Shown here: positions 26,283 to 34,787 of the stretch, piece after piece | How the letters are laid out: the number at the start of each line of letters is the position of its first letter | Numbering within the stretch: the first letter of the stretch is position 1 | Origin: Hyphomicrobiales bacterium | Lineage (GTDB): Bacteria; Pseudomonadota; Alphaproteobacteria; Rhizobiales; Beijerinckiaceae | DNA length: 64,000 nucleotides | NCBI GenBank assembly: GCA_003963405.1 | Contig: RXIY01000022.1 | Location: forward strand, 124,001 to 188,000 | Direction of reading: 5' to 3' | Translations under genes and position numbers: made by a program | Notes under the pieces: generated by a model | What the model saw: the letters and a program-made list of their open reading frames with translations, nothing else | What the model was told of the DNA's origin: nothing | The model's database searches: none

Positions 26283-26897
26283 ATGGCCGAGATGAAGACG
26301 CTCGCGGCCACGGTGCGCAGCGGGACCGGCAAGGGGGCCGCCCGCAGCGTTCGCCGTGAGGGCCGTATTCCAGCAGTACTGTATGGCGGCGGCGAAGCGC
26401 CCTTGCCGATTTCGCTCGACAAGAAGGCGACGACCCAGCTGATCTTCGCGGGCCACTTCCTCACGACGATCTTCGAGCTCGAGATCGACGGCAAGAAGGA
26501 GCGCGCCATTCCGCGCGACTACCAGCTCGACGTCGTGCGCGACTTCCCGCTCCACGTGGATTTCCTGCGCCTGAAGCCCGGTTCGCGCCTCAAGGTGAAC
26601 GTGCCGGTCCACTTCATCAATCAGGACCAGTCGCCCGGCCTCAAGCGCGGCGGCGCGCTCAACATCGTCTACCACACCATCGAAATGACGGTGCCGGCGG
26701 ACGCCATTCCCGAGGCGGTCACGGCCGATCTCTCGGGCATGGACTTCAACGATTCGCTGCACATCTCGGCGATCCCGTTGCCCGAGGGCTGCAAGCCCAC
26801 CAATCCCGACAAGAACTTCACCGTGGCGAGCCTCGCCCCGCCGGCTGGCGGCGGCGAAGAGGCGGCCCCCGCAGCCGCTGCGGAAAAGAAGAAGTAA
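26283..26897 (+). CDS. rplY: 50S ribosomal protein L25 (Ctc form)
   Basis: A 204-residue long form of L25. The N-terminal 5S rRNA-binding domain includes [20 protein letters not shown] (residues 17-36), and the C-terminal beta domain (about 95-190) is followed by an Ala/Glu/Lys tail ending EKKK. It binds 5S rRNA in the large subunit and is often stress-induced. AAAGGA precedes the ATG, and a good promoter lies at 26180. pth follows after 60 bp, an arrangement found in very many bacteria. Confidence 0.95.
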   Translation: MAEMKTLAATVRSGTGKGAARSVRREGRIPAVLYGGGEAPLPISLDKKATTQLIFAGHFLTTIFELEIDGKKERAIPRDYQLDVVRDFPLHVDFLRLKPGSRLKVNVPVHFINQDQSPGLKRGGALNIVYHTIEMTVPADAIPEAVTADLSGMDFNDSLHISAIPLPEGCKPTNPDKNFTVASLAPPAGGGEEAAPAAAAEKKK

Positions 26898-26907
26898 GAA
26901 TGACGAG

Positions 26908-26933
26908 ACCCTCTCCCGCGCGCGGGAGAGGGT
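26908..26933. repeat. Perfect 26-bp GC-rich palindrome between rplY and pth
   Basis: The arms ACCCTCTCCCGCG and its complement meet with no spacer, followed by TTCTTCTT. It is the cleanest copy of the dispersed family. It may act as a partial terminator or mRNA-stabilising hairpin between the two genes. Confidence 0.7.
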
Positions 26934-26957
26934 TCTTCTTCACGGATCGGCGCCGTC

Positions 26958-27563
26958 ATGCTGCTCTTCGTCGGCCTCGGCAATCCCGGCCGCCAATACG
27001 CCAGAAATCGCCACAACATCGGCTTCATGGCTCTCGAGGCCATCGCCCGCCGCCATGGCTTCGCGCAAGCGCGGTCGCGTTTTCAGGGCCTCGCCAGCGA
27101 GGGAACGATCGCGGGCGAGAAAGTTCTGCTGCTCCAGCCGCAAACCTATATGAACGAGAGCGGCCGCTCGGTCGGCGAGGCCGCGCGCTTCCACAAGATT
27201 CCGGTTGGCGACATCGTCGTCTTTCACGACGAGCTCGACCTCGCGCCTGCCAAATGCCGAATCAAGATCGGCGGTGGCGTCGCGGGCCACAATGGCCTGC
27301 GCTCCATCACCGCCCATGTCGGCAACGACTACAAGCGCGTGCGCATGGGCATCGGCCATCCCGGCGACAAGGCGCTGGTGCACGGCTATGTGCTGAATGA
27401 TTTCGGCAGGAGCGAGGAGCCCTGGGTCGAGGCGCTCTGCGACGCCCTCGCCGACAATGCGCCGCTTCTCGTCAAGGGCGACGACGCCGGGCTCCAGAAC
27501 AGGCTTCACCTCGCCATGGAGGCGAAGGGCTTCGACGTCGTGAAGCGGGTCGGGGAAAAGTAA
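26958..27563 (+). CDS. pth: Peptidyl-tRNA hydrolase
   Basis: The 201-residue enzyme has the Pth landmarks: [18 protein letters not shown] with the catalytic His19, PQTYMNESG and [29 protein letters not shown], which hold the catalytic Asp and the substrate-binding Asn. It cleaves peptidyl-tRNA released by stalled ribosomes. This fits the nearby tmRNA and sspB genes, which also serve ribosome rescue. It lies 60 bp behind rplY, probably in one transcript. Confidence 0.96.
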   Translation: MLLFVGLGNPGRQYARNRHNIGFMALEAIARRHGFAQARSRFQGLASEGTIAGEKVLLLQPQTYMNESGRSVGEAARFHKIPVGDIVVFHDELDLAPAKCRIKIGGGVAGHNGLRSITAHVGNDYKRVRMGIGHPGDKALVHGYVLNDFGRSEEPWVEALCDALADNAPLLVKGDDAGLQNRLHLAMEAKGFDVVKRVGEK

Positions 27564-27669
27564 CCTCTCTAAACGGCGCATGAACGCCGCTCTCAGCAGC
27601 TGTTCAGCACGGATACGCGATGCTCCTCTTCATCGAGACGCGGTCTCGATAGAGCCGAGGAGCCGAAAG

Positions 27670-27972
27670 ATGATTCGCACGCTTGTTCTCGCCGTCGCCC
27701 TTCTCGCCGCCGCGCCGGCCTTCGCCGAGGGTCCGGCAACGAAAGCCTCTCCCGCCGCGGCGCCGTCAACCAAAATGGCCCCGGAGGCGCAGCGCCTCGA
27801 TCTCAACTCCGCGACGATGGAGCAGCTTCTGTCCGTCAGGGGGTTCAACAAGAGCGTCGCCGAGGCGATCGTGAAGGCGCGTCCCTTCAAGAGCGTCGAG
27901 GACCTCACAGCGAAAAAAATCGTTTCGAGCGACGTTCTCGGCCCTGTGAAGGATCAGCTCATCGTCCGCTGA
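27670..27972 (+). CDS. Exported helix-hairpin-helix protein (ComEA-like)
   Basis: A 100-residue product with a signal peptide (about residues 1-20, ending AFA), then an Ala/Pro-rich linker and a single HhH motif: LDLNSATMEQLLSVRGFNKSVAEAIVKARPF, written here as the span of residues 39-69. Such ComEA-type domains bind DNA without sequence preference outside the cytosol and can assist DNA uptake; a comF-like gene is also in this window at 39310. The start at 27670 fits the signal peptide and the upstream GGAG. Confidence 0.78.
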   Translation: MIRTLVLAVALLAAAPAFAEGPATKASPAAAPSTKMAPEAQRLDLNSATMEQLLSVRGFNKSVAEAIVKARPFKSVEDLTAKKIVSSDVLGPVKDQLIVR

Positions 27973-28059
27973 GCGCGGCTGCAAAACGAAGCGCCCGCCC
28001 GCGCCGGCGGGCGTTTCCGCCTGTCCACCGAGACCTTTGACGGCCGCGCTTCGCCCCCT

Positions 28060-28087
28060 TTCACAAATTCCGGGGAGCGCCTATATT
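28060..28087 (+). promoter_or_regulatory. Promoter of the tmRNA gene
   Basis: TTCACA (five of six bases of the -35 consensus) and TATATT are separated by 16 bp, just ahead of the acceptor piece. A strong constitutive promoter is expected for ssrA. Confidence 0.65.
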
Positions 28088-28092
28088 CGGTT

Positions 28093-28405
28093 TGCCGCTT
28101 CACGGCGGCTATGGCGATAAACGAACATCGGAATAAACCATTCGGACCCGGGGGCGGTACCCGGCGCCTCCACCAGAGCCCGTCATGGCGGGCTGCGGCG
28201 GGGGCGAAATAGGATCGACGAGGGTGTAAAGGGTGCTTTTTCGCTCGGCATGATACCGCCGTTATCGGGTCAAACCTTATAGTTGCCAACGACAACTATG
28301 CTCCGGTGGCCGTCGCCGCGTAATGCGGCGCCCACACCGGGATCAAAGCCCTAGGGGTTAGCACTTCTAGGCGGGGCTCGGAGGCGCCTGGCAACAGAAG
28401 CCTCC
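28093..28405 (+). ncRNA. ssrA: Two-piece, circularly permuted tmRNA (ssrA)
   Basis: The acceptor piece comes first and ends in CGCCTCCACCA (CCA at 28173-28175). After a short spacer that is removed, the coding piece begins at 28200 with GGGGGCGAAATAGGATCGAC. The first seven bases pair with CGCCTCC to form the acceptor stem, with the G3-U pair read by alanyl-tRNA synthetase. The tag frame at 28285-28323 starts at a GCC resume codon and, with the charged alanine, gives AANDNYAPVAVAA and a TAA stop. This permuted form is typical of Alphaproteobacteria. Exact ends are approximate. tmRNA frees stalled ribosomes and marks the products for ClpXP; the adaptor gene sspB follows. Confidence 0.93.
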
Positions 28406-28416
28406 ACTTCATTTTT
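28380..28416 (+). terminator. Likely terminator of ssrA
   Basis: GGAGGC and GCCTCC form a stem over a 14-base loop, followed by ACTTCATTTTT. It overlaps the 3' end of the coding piece, so part may also be tmRNA structure. Confidence 0.5.
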
Positions 28417-28469
28417 CCCGTCTCCGCGGCGGGGCGGAGTGCGAGACGATCGGCTCCAGGGACAAGCGC

Positions 28470-29057
28470 ATGGCGACCGATCTCATTCGTTACGACCTTC
28501 TCGTTCAGGACGCGATGCGCGGCGTGGTGCGCAAGGTTTTGGGGGACGTGGCCGAGAGCGGCTATCTTCCCGGCGACCATCATTTCACCATCAGCTTCCG
28601 GACGGACGCGCCGGACGTGAAGATTTCCCGCCGCCTGGCCGAGCAGTGGCCCCAGGAGCTGACGATCATCCTTCAGCACCAATATTCCAATTTGGTGGTG
28701 GACGAAGAGGGGTTCGGCGTCACGCTCTCCTTCCGCTCGATTCCCGAACATCTCTACATCCCCTACGCGGCGATCACAGGCTTCTATGATCCGTCCGTCG
28801 AATTCGGCCTGCGCTTCGAGACCGCCGATTTCGAGGAAGAGGAAGACGAGGACGCAGAAGAAGCGCCGCGCCGCCCGAGCCTCGTGACCGCGGAAAAGGC
28901 CGAGGCGAAGGCCGCGCCCGCCAAAGCGGAGAAGCTTGCGCCCTCGAAATCCCGAGCGGCCGACAGGGCCGAGCCGCCCGCCGCGCAAGAAGCCGAGGGC
29001 CAGGGCGAGGGCGACGCCAAGGTCGTGTCCATCGACGCCTTCCGCAAAAAGACCTGA
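28470..29057 (+). CDS. sspB: SspB-family ClpXP adaptor
   Basis: The 195-residue protein has the alphaproteobacterial SspB fold at residues 1-120 (start DLIRYDLLVQDAMRGVVRKVL, then HHFTISFRT and the LTIILQHQYSNL strand). A long acidic and Ala/Lys/Glu linker follows. The last residues, KVVSIDAFRKK, form the ClpX-binding tail. SspB holds the ssrA tag and hands tagged proteins to ClpXP. The gene lies right behind ssrA, which makes the tag, so substrate and adaptor genes are neighbours. Its stop overlaps the next ATG by one base. Confidence 0.9.
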   Translation: MATDLIRYDLLVQDAMRGVVRKVLGDVAESGYLPGDHHFTISFRTDAPDVKISRRLAEQWPQELTIILQHQYSNLVVDEEGFGVTLSFRSIPEHLYIPYAAITGFYDPSVEFGLRFETADFEEEEDEDAEEAPRRPSLVTAEKAEAKAAPAKAEKLAPSKSRAADRAEPPAAQEAEGQGEGDAKVVSIDAFRKKT

Positions 29058-29248
29058 TGGGCGAGATCGTCAATCTGCGCCGCGCCCGCAAGGAGCGCGC
29101 CCGGCGCGAGAAAGACGCGCAGGCGCAGCAGAACCGCGCCGTCTTCGGGCGCAGCAACGCCGAGCGGACGCTGGCGACCGCGCAAGAGCGCCTGGAGGCG
29201 CGACGGCTCGACGCGCACAAGCGCGAGCCCGGAGAAGAGCCGGCGTGA
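29057..29248 (+). CDS. DUF4169-type small basic protein
   Basis: 63 residues, highly basic and helical, beginning MGEIVNLRRARKERARREK. This resembles the DUF4169 family of Alphaproteobacteria, of unknown function. The ATG overlaps the sspB stop by one base, and its stop overlaps the GTG of the next gene (GTGA), so three genes are translated as one unit. Charge and size suggest nucleic-acid binding, but nothing in the sequence proves it. Confidence 0.7.
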   Translation: MGEIVNLRRARKERARREKDAQAQQNRAVFGRSNAERTLATAQERLEARRLDAHKREPGEEPA

Positions 29249-29493
29249 ACGACAGGGCCGAGCCGGGCGCCCGCTCCGGCCGCGTCGTCAAACATTCGGT
29301 CGTCATTGCGGGCCATCGGACCAGCATATCGCTCGAAGACGCGTTTTGGCGCGCCTTGAAGGACATTGCGGCTCAGGAGGGCGTCTCTCTCGCGGCGCTC
29401 GTCGCGCGGGTCGACGCGGGACGGGGCGACGCGAATCTTTCTTCGGCGCTGAGGGTTTTCGTTCTGGAGCGGGCGATGTCGGCGGCGCGCTGA
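29245..29493 (+). CDS. Ribbon-helix-helix domain protein, 82 aa
   Basis: It starts with GTG inside the stop of the DUF4169 gene (GTGA overlap). After about 15 residues comes a short beta strand, KHSVVIAGHRTSISL, and two helices (EDAFWRALKDIAAQEG, SLAALVARVDAG), the layout of ribbon-helix-helix proteins that bind DNA as dimers. Conserved alphaproteobacterial relatives are usually found next to DUF4169 and sspB-type genes. It could regulate its own operon. Confidence 0.72.
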   Translation: MNDRAEPGARSGRVVKHSVVIAGHRTSISLEDAFWRALKDIAAQEGVSLAALVARVDAGRGDANLSSALRVFVLERAMSAAR

Positions 29494-29497
29494 GGCG

Positions 29498-29752
29498 TCA
29501 GAAGGGCTCGATGAAATCCGCCATGTTGGGCACGAGGCGGACCCGGTAGCGCGCATTCTCACAGACGAGGATCCACACGGCTTCGTCGGGCCGCGACGCC
29601 GCCGCGTCGCGCTTTGCGCTCTTGGGCGCGTCGCAGGGATACCCCTGCAGCCGCACATGCGCGGCAATGACGTTGCGGGGCGTTTCCTGCGCCTGCGCCG
29701 GCGCTCCGCCGGCCAGCAACAGCGCGCCGATCGAAAACCAAATTCTCCGCAT
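29498..29752 (-). CDS. Small exported protein, 84 aa
   Basis: A signal peptide (residues 1-21, ending AQA) is followed by a 63-residue mature chain with two cysteines (GYPCDAP and ILVCENARYRV), which could form a disulfide in the periplasm. The last part, YRVRLVPNMADFIEPF, looks like a beta hairpin. The ATG at 29752 fits the signal peptide. The family is unnamed to me. It converges on the sspB operon with only four bases between the stops. Confidence 0.62.
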   Translation of the reverse strand: MRRIWFSIGALLLAGGAPAQAQETPRNVIAAHVRLQGYPCDAPKSAKRDAAASRPDEAVWILVCENARYRVRLVPNMADFIEPF

Positions 29753-29838
29753 CCCATCCGCTCCCGCGCCGCTCGAAAAAGAGTCGCCGTCAAAATGACA
29801 GGGCTGATCCACGGCGTCGAGTGGCGCGCCAGCGGCGA

Positions 29839-29991
29839 TCAGGGCGCGGCGCCCGAGAAAAGGCCCCGCAGGAACAGAAGCGACGCGCCCGCAAGGATCA
29901 CGAGGCGCAAGAGCAGGGAAATGGCTCGGTTGCTGTGGTTCTGTCGCATGGTGGCGTCGGCGTCAAAGGCCGCTCCGATAACGACGCCCAT
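29839..29991 (-). CDS. Possible small single-pass membrane protein, 50 aa
   Basis: A short frame with one clear hydrophobic segment, AISLLLRLVILAGASLLFLRG (about residues 23-43). It is flanked by Arg on the inside, with a two-residue AP end. A shorter start at MRQNHSN is possible. No strong ribosome site is visible. It lies between uup and the small exported protein on the same strand. It may be a real small membrane protein or a chance frame. Confidence 0.35.
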   Translation of the reverse strand: MGVVIGAAFDADATMRQNHSNRAISLLLRLVILAGASLLFLRGLFSGAAP

Positions 29992-30057
29992 TGAGACACA
30001 GCCACCCTTTTGGCCGCGTGAACGCAGTCTTAAAGATTGTTAAGCTCGCGCGAACCT

Positions 30058-31875
30058 TTAGCCTTCGATCTCCTCGCGCTTGATTTCGAGCTCCAGCCAT
30101 TCCTCCTCTGCGGCGGCGAGCGCCGCCTCGACGCTTGCGAACATCTCGCTCGCCCGGGCGAATTTGGCGGGGTCTTTCGCATAAAGCTCCGGATCGTCGA
30201 GAAGCCCCTGCAATTTGGCGCGTTTTTCCTTGAGCTCCTCCATTTTGGCGGGGAGGGTCTGGAGCGCGTGCTGCTCCTTGAAGGAGAGCTTCGCTTTTGC
30301 CGGCTGCCGCTCGGCGGGCTTCTCCTTCGACGCCTTCTCTTTCGGGGCCTCCCGCAAGGCGGCGCTTCCGCGCGCCTCGACGCCGCGGCCGCGCTGCGCG
30401 ACCATGTCGCTGTAGCCGCCGGCATATTCCACCCAGCGCCCGTCGCCCTCGCTCACCAGCACGCTCGTCGCGACCCGGTCGAGAAAATCGCGGTCGTGCG
30501 ACACGACGATCAGTGTGCCGGGATAATCGGCCAGCATCTCCTCGAGGAGGTCGAGGGTTTCGAGGTCGAGGTCGTTCGTCGGCTCGTCGAGCACGAGAAG
30601 ATTGGAGGGCTTGGCCAGCGCCCGGGCGAGCATGAGGCGGCCCCGCTCCCCGCCCGAGAGCTTGCCGATGGGCGTGCGCGCCTGTTCGGGCTTGAAGAGA
30701 AAGTCCTTCATGTAGCCGACGACGTGGCGCCGCTCGCCGTTGATTTCGACCGTATCCGAGCCGCCGCCGGTGAGGGCGTCCTGCAGCGTCGTCTCGGGCT
30801 TCAGGCTGGCGCGGCTCTGGTCGAGGGTCGCCATTTCGAGCCCGGCGCCGAGCTTCAGCCGGCCGCTGTCGGGCGGGAGGGCGCCGGTCAGGAGAGAGAT
30901 GAGCGTCGTCTTGCCCGCGCCATTGGCGCCGACGACGCCGAGTCGGTCGCCGCGCAGGATGCGCGTCGTGAAATTGTCGACGATGACGCGCTCGCCATAG
31001 CTTTTGCGCAGCTTCACCGCCTCGATGACGAGCTTGCCGGACAGCTGCGCCTCGCTCGCTTCGAGCTTCACTTCGCCCGTCGGCATGACGCGGTTGCGCC
31101 GTTCGGCGCGCAGCGTCTGGAGCCCGGCCAGCCGCTTCACATTGCGCTTGCGCCGGCCCGAGACGCCGTGGCGCAGCCAATGCTCCTCATTGACGATCTT
31201 GCGCTCGAGCTTGTGCGCCTGTTTCTCCTCCTCCTCGAGCTCGCGGTCGCGCCAGGCCTCGAAGTCGGCGAAGCCGCGCGAGAGATGGCGGGCGCGGCCG
31301 CGGTCGATCCAGACGGTCTCGCGGGTGAGATCCTGAAGGAATCGCCGGTCGTGGCTGATGATGACCATCGCCGAGCGCAGCGCGTCGAGCCGTTCTTCCA
31401 GCCACAGGATGGTGGGGAGGTCGAGATGGTTCGTCGGCTCGTCGAGCAGCAGAATGTCGGGCTCCGGCGCCAGCGCGCGGGCGAGCGCCGCCCGGCGTGC
31501 TTCGCCGCCCGAGACCTTCGAGGGGTCTTCGTCGCCCGTCAGGCCGAGGTCGTCGAGCAGCGTCCGTGCGGCATGCGGATCGTCGAGCGGGCCGAGCCCC
31601 GCCTCGACATAGGCCGCCGTGGTCGAAAAGCCCGAGAAATCCGGCTCCTGCGGCAGATAGCGCAAGGAGGCGCCGGGCTGGAGAAACCGGACGCCGGCGT
31701 CCGCCTCGATCTCGCCGGCGGCGATCTTGAGCAAAGTGGATTTGCCGGAGCCGTTGCGGCCGACGAGGCAGATGCGCGCGCCGGGGGCGACCGAAAGCTC
31801 GGCCCCCTCCAGCAAGGGCTTGCCGCCGAGGGTGAGCATGACGCCCTGCAGGGCGAGGAGGGGGGGCGGGGCCAT
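30058..31875 (-). CDS. uup: ABC-F ATPase, Uup type
   Basis: 605 residues with two ABC ATPase domains and no membrane part. The first Walker A is GRNGSGKST (39-47), the second GANGAGKTT, with LSGGE-type signatures and an ABC-F linker between. The C-terminus is a charged coiled coil (about 525-605), the mark of Uup, which binds branched DNA or ribosomes. ABC-F proteins act on translating ribosomes; Uup mutants show raised transposon excision. The ATG at 31875 fits the domain start, although the ribosome site is weak. It is divergent from a methyltransferase gene. Confidence 0.9.
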   Translation of the reverse strand: MAPPPLLALQGVMLTLGGKPLLEGAELSVAPGARICLVGRNGSGKSTLLKIAAGEIEADAGVRFLQPGASLRYLPQEPDFSGFSTTAAYVEAGLGPLDDPHAARTLLDDLGLTGDEDPSKVSGGEARRAALARALAPEPDILLLDEPTNHLDLPTILWLEERLDALRSAMVIISHDRRFLQDLTRETVWIDRGRARHLSRGFADFEAWRDRELEEEEKQAHKLERKIVNEEHWLRHGVSGRRKRNVKRLAGLQTLRAERRNRVMPTGEVKLEASEAQLSGKLVIEAVKLRKSYGERVIVDNFTTRILRGDRLGVVGANGAGKTTLISLLTGALPPDSGRLKLGAGLEMATLDQSRASLKPETTLQDALTGGGSDTVEINGERRHVVGYMKDFLFKPEQARTPIGKLSGGERGRLMLARALAKPSNLLVLDEPTNDLDLETLDLLEEMLADYPGTLIVVSHDRDFLDRVATSVLVSEGDGRWVEYAGGYSDMVAQRGRGVEARGSAALREAPKEKASKEKPAERQPAKAKLSFKEQHALQTLPAKMEELKEKRAKLQGLLDDPELYAKDPAKFARASEMFASVEAALAAAEEEWLELEIKREEIEG

Positions 31876-31979
31876 TGCGCGGGAACCGTGTCTCGTGTCT
31901 CTCTTGGGGTTGGAGCCTTTTTCCACGGCCCGGCGCGGTTTGCCACCCCTCGCGCGGCCAAATCTGCAAGGGAGGCAAA

Positions 31980-32642
31980 ATGTCCTTCACGCCTGAGGAG
32001 ATCGCCGCCGGCCAGGCGATCTACACGCCCGGAATGCTGAATTTCTACGACCTGCGCGTGCTGTGGGTTTCGAACCGCCTCATCTGGAAATGCCCGACGC
32101 CCCGGCTGCTCGCCCATTACGACCGCCATGTCACGGCCAATCACCTCGATGTCGGCGTCGGAAGCGGCTATTACCTCGACAAATGCCGCTTTCCCGCCGC
32201 CCATCCGCGCCTTGCGCTGATGGATCTGAACCCGAATTCGCTGGCCTTCGCCGCCCGGCGCATCGCCCGCTACCGGCCCGAAACGCACATCCTCAACGTG
32301 CTGGAGCCGATCTCTTTCGACGGCGCGCCCTTCGACTCGGTCGCCGTCAATTATCTGCTTCACTGCCTGCCGGGCGACATGGCCGCCAAGGCGATCGTCT
32401 TCGACCATCTCGCGCCGCTGATGGCGCCCGGCGCCGTGATCTTCGGCTCGACCCTGCTGCAGGGCGGCGTGGAGAGAAGCGCGGCGGCGCGCTGGCTCAT
32501 GGACTATTACAATTCCGACGGCGTCTTCTCGAACACGCGCGACGATCTTGCGGCGCTGCGCCGCGAGCTGGAGAGGCGTTTCGCCGAGGTCTCGGTCGAG
32601 GTCGTGGGCTGCGCCGCCCTGTTTTCGGGACGGCGGGCGTGA
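31980..32642 (+). CDS. Class I SAM-dependent methyltransferase
   Basis: A 220-residue Rossmann-type methyltransferase. Motif I is HLDVGVGSGYYLDK (about residues 55-68), LALMDLNPNSL is the acidic ribose contact, and FDSVAVNYLLHCLPG is motif IV. GGGAGGC lies just before the ATG. The substrate cannot be told; the N-terminal YTPGMLNFYDLRVLWVSNRLIW stretch suggests a small-molecule or lipid enzyme. It converges on the L,D-transpeptidase gene with a one-base gap. Confidence 0.82.
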   Translation: MSFTPEEIAAGQAIYTPGMLNFYDLRVLWVSNRLIWKCPTPRLLAHYDRHVTANHLDVGVGSGYYLDKCRFPAAHPRLALMDLNPNSLAFAARRIARYRPETHILNVLEPISFDGAPFDSVAVNYLLHCLPGDMAAKAIVFDHLAPLMAPGAVIFGSTLLQGGVERSAAARWLMDYYNSDGVFSNTRDDLAALRRELERRFAEVSVEVVGCAALFSGRRA

Positions 32643-32643
32643 T

Positions 32644-34236
32644 TCAGCTCGAAAAACCCAGCGCCTTCCGCACCCGCGCCGAATAACCATAGAGGTCGGG
32701 GCGCTGCACCAGCCGGCCCGCGTCGTCCACGTAAGCGGTGAAATAGACGATGTGCACGGGCAGGGGTTTCGAGAGATTGATATAGCGCTCGCTGTCGCCC
32801 ACGAGCCGCTTCACCCGCTCCTGCGACCAGCCGCTTCCCGGTCCGAGCACGGCTTCGGCCAGAGCGAAGGGCTGATCGACGCGCATGCAGCCATGGCTGA
32901 AGGCGCGATGCGACTGGGCGAAGAGTCCCCGCGACGGCGTGTCGTGCATATAGACGGCGTAATCGTTGGGGAAGACGAATTTCACTCGGCCGAGCGCGTT
33001 CTTCTCGCCCGGCGGCTGGCGCACGACCATCTGCCCGTTGCGGTAGGAAACCTCGTAACCCGCGCCGACGCCGCCACGCCATTCCTTCTGGATGATGGAT
33101 TGCGGCACATACCACGACGGATTGACGATGATCTCGACCATCTCGTCGGAGAAGATTGGCGTCGGCGTCTGCTCCTTGCCGACGATCACGCGGGTGCGAT
33201 GAGCCACCGCGCCGTTGCGAATGACCGCGAGTTCGAAATCGGGGATGTTCACCTCGATCCGGTTGTCGCCCATGTCGCGCGGCAGCCAGCGCCAGCGCTC
33301 CATATTGGCGACGATCTCGGCCTCGAGATGCGAGGTCGACGGGCCGCCCAGCGTCTCCATGCGCCGCCGCTTCGCCTTGGCGGGCGGCAGGGCGTCGGTC
33401 TGGGCCACGCCCGCCTCGGCGGCGGCGAGACGGTCGTCGAACTCCGGCAGGCCGGCGCGGTTGGTTCGCAACTCCACGAGTTTCTCGCGCAGTTGCTGAT
33501 AGCCGAAATGGGGCGGGTTGAAGTTTTGCAGGGTCTCGCCCGCGCGCTCCTTCGCGTCCGCGACCTCGGCCACGGCCCGGGCGGGATCGGGAAGGGCAGT
33601 CTTTGCGCCGATGAGGCGGGAGAGCCGCTCGGGCTGGAGACGGCCGCCGCGCGCCTGATGGGCATAGAGGGCGACAGCCTCGGAAAGGGCAAGCTCGCCG
33701 GCGACGCTGGCGCCCGTCTCCGTGGAGGGAATCGTCGCGCCGCGCAGGTCGAGCCCGTCTTCATTCGCCGCGCGCAGGCGCGCAATGGCGGAGCCGGCGG
33801 CCTCGCGCCAGCCGGCGCCCTCCGTCCAGAAGGGCGCGAAATGGCGCGCGGCATAGGCGCGCGCGAGTTTGGCGCGCAGGGCGCGGCGCGCGGCGTCGCG
33901 GGCGACCTCGGGCGCGGCGCTCCAGTCCGATAGCGCCAGCGCCAGCCCGCGCTGATCGTCGGGAAGCAGGCTCCAGGCGAGATCGAGTTCGTCCGGCGCG
34001 GCGGGCACGACGCGCAGCTTGGCGGCGGTGAGAGCGACGAGAGGCGGCGCGTCTATGGCGGGAAGCGCGTCGGCCGCGAGCGGGGCGACGGTCGGGGCCT
34101 TGTCGAGCCCGCTAAGCGCGACGGTGGCGGGCGGGGCCAGGAGATCCGGACGGCGCGGCGTCGCGGCCTGAGCCGAGCTCAGCGCCGCCGCGAGCGCGAC
34201 GCCGGAAAGTCCGAACCGAACAATATACGCAAGCAT
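32644..34236 (-). CDS. L,D-transpeptidase, YcbB/LdtD type
   Basis: 530 residues with a signal peptide (1-23, ending AQA). A long scaffold region is followed by a YkuD catalytic domain; the active-site block SHGCMRVD, with the catalytic Cys, lies near residue 466. VNIPDFEL and PTPIFSDEMVEIIVNPSWYVP match the YcbB group. It forms 3-3 cross-links in peptidoglycan in the periplasm and is insensitive to most beta-lactams except carbapenems. The start at 34236 fits the signal peptide and a GGGGG ribosome site. murA and dacA elsewhere in the window serve the same wall. Confidence 0.9.
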   Translation of the reverse strand: MLAYIVRFGLSGVALAAALSSAQAATPRRPDLLAPPATVALSGLDKAPTVAPLAADALPAIDAPPLVALTAAKLRVVPAAPDELDLAWSLLPDDQRGLALALSDWSAAPEVARDAARRALRAKLARAYAARHFAPFWTEGAGWREAAGSAIARLRAANEDGLDLRGATIPSTETGASVAGELALSEAVALYAHQARGGRLQPERLSRLIGAKTALPDPARAVAEVADAKERAGETLQNFNPPHFGYQQLREKLVELRTNRAGLPEFDDRLAAAEAGVAQTDALPPAKAKRRRMETLGGPSTSHLEAEIVANMERWRWLPRDMGDNRIEVNIPDFELAVIRNGAVAHRTRVIVGKEQTPTPIFSDEMVEIIVNPSWYVPQSIIQKEWRGGVGAGYEVSYRNGQMVVRQPPGEKNALGRVKFVFPNDYAVYMHDTPSRGLFAQSHRAFSHGCMRVDQPFALAEAVLGPGSGWSQERVKRLVGDSERYINLSKPLPVHIVYFTAYVDDAGRLVQRPDLYGYSARVRKALGFSS

Positions 34237-34495
34237 GGCTGCCCCCGAAGGAAAGCGACGCACGGCGCGAAGATTGGGAACTGTCAAGGATATGGCGCGT
34301 CGCCGCCGGCGCGCGAGCCCTTCATGGAAAAAACTAGCGCGCGTCGGCATCCCTGTGAATCCCGCGCCGCCCAGCCTGGGCGCAGGCCGCGAGAATTTCC
34401 GCGACTGTGGCGCAAGGGCAACATGGCGGCGGGCGGCAGGGAACGCGCAGGCTTTCCAAGCGCGAAGGCCGGGCGGCGCCTTCGCCGCGGGGACC

Positions 34496-34780
34496 TCAGG
34501 CGGCGTGACGCAAGGGCCTCAAGGGGATCAGCGCCACCATGTAGCGGGCAAGGTCCTCCGCGATCTCCGGAACGCGCTTGAGCTCGGTGAGGCTGCGCGG
34601 CGCCGGGACAGGACAATTGTTTTCTTCCGCGACCTCGATCCATAGCGCAAGCGCCTCTGCGGCGTTGGCCATGGCTTCGTCGACCGTGTCCCCCGCCGAG
34701 ACGCAGCCCGCAAGATCGGGAAACCAGACCCCGACGGCCTTTCCCTCTTCTTCCTCGACGATGGCGACGTGATGGGTCAT
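34496..34780 (-). CDS. hicB: HicB-type antitoxin
   Basis: 94 residues. The partial RNase-H-like fold begins HHVAIVEEEEGKAVGVWFPDLAGCVSAGDTVDEAMANAAEAL, which is the classic HicB signature (span 3-43). The end is a predicted helical DNA-contact region. It should neutralise HicA and repress the pair. The gene starts 7 bp behind hicA, the usual hicAB order. Confidence 0.87.
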   Translation of the reverse strand: MTHHVAIVEEEEGKAVGVWFPDLAGCVSAGDTVDEAMANAAEALALWIEVAEENNCPVPAPRSLTELKRVPEIAEDLARYMVALIPLRPLRHAA

Positions 34781-34787
34781 GCGCACG

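Noticed and set aside
30030..30043. TTAA-N6-TTAA that resembles a CtrA box after uup
   Set aside because: The spacing is 6 instead of 7, and it lies at the 3' end of uup where no promoter is needed.
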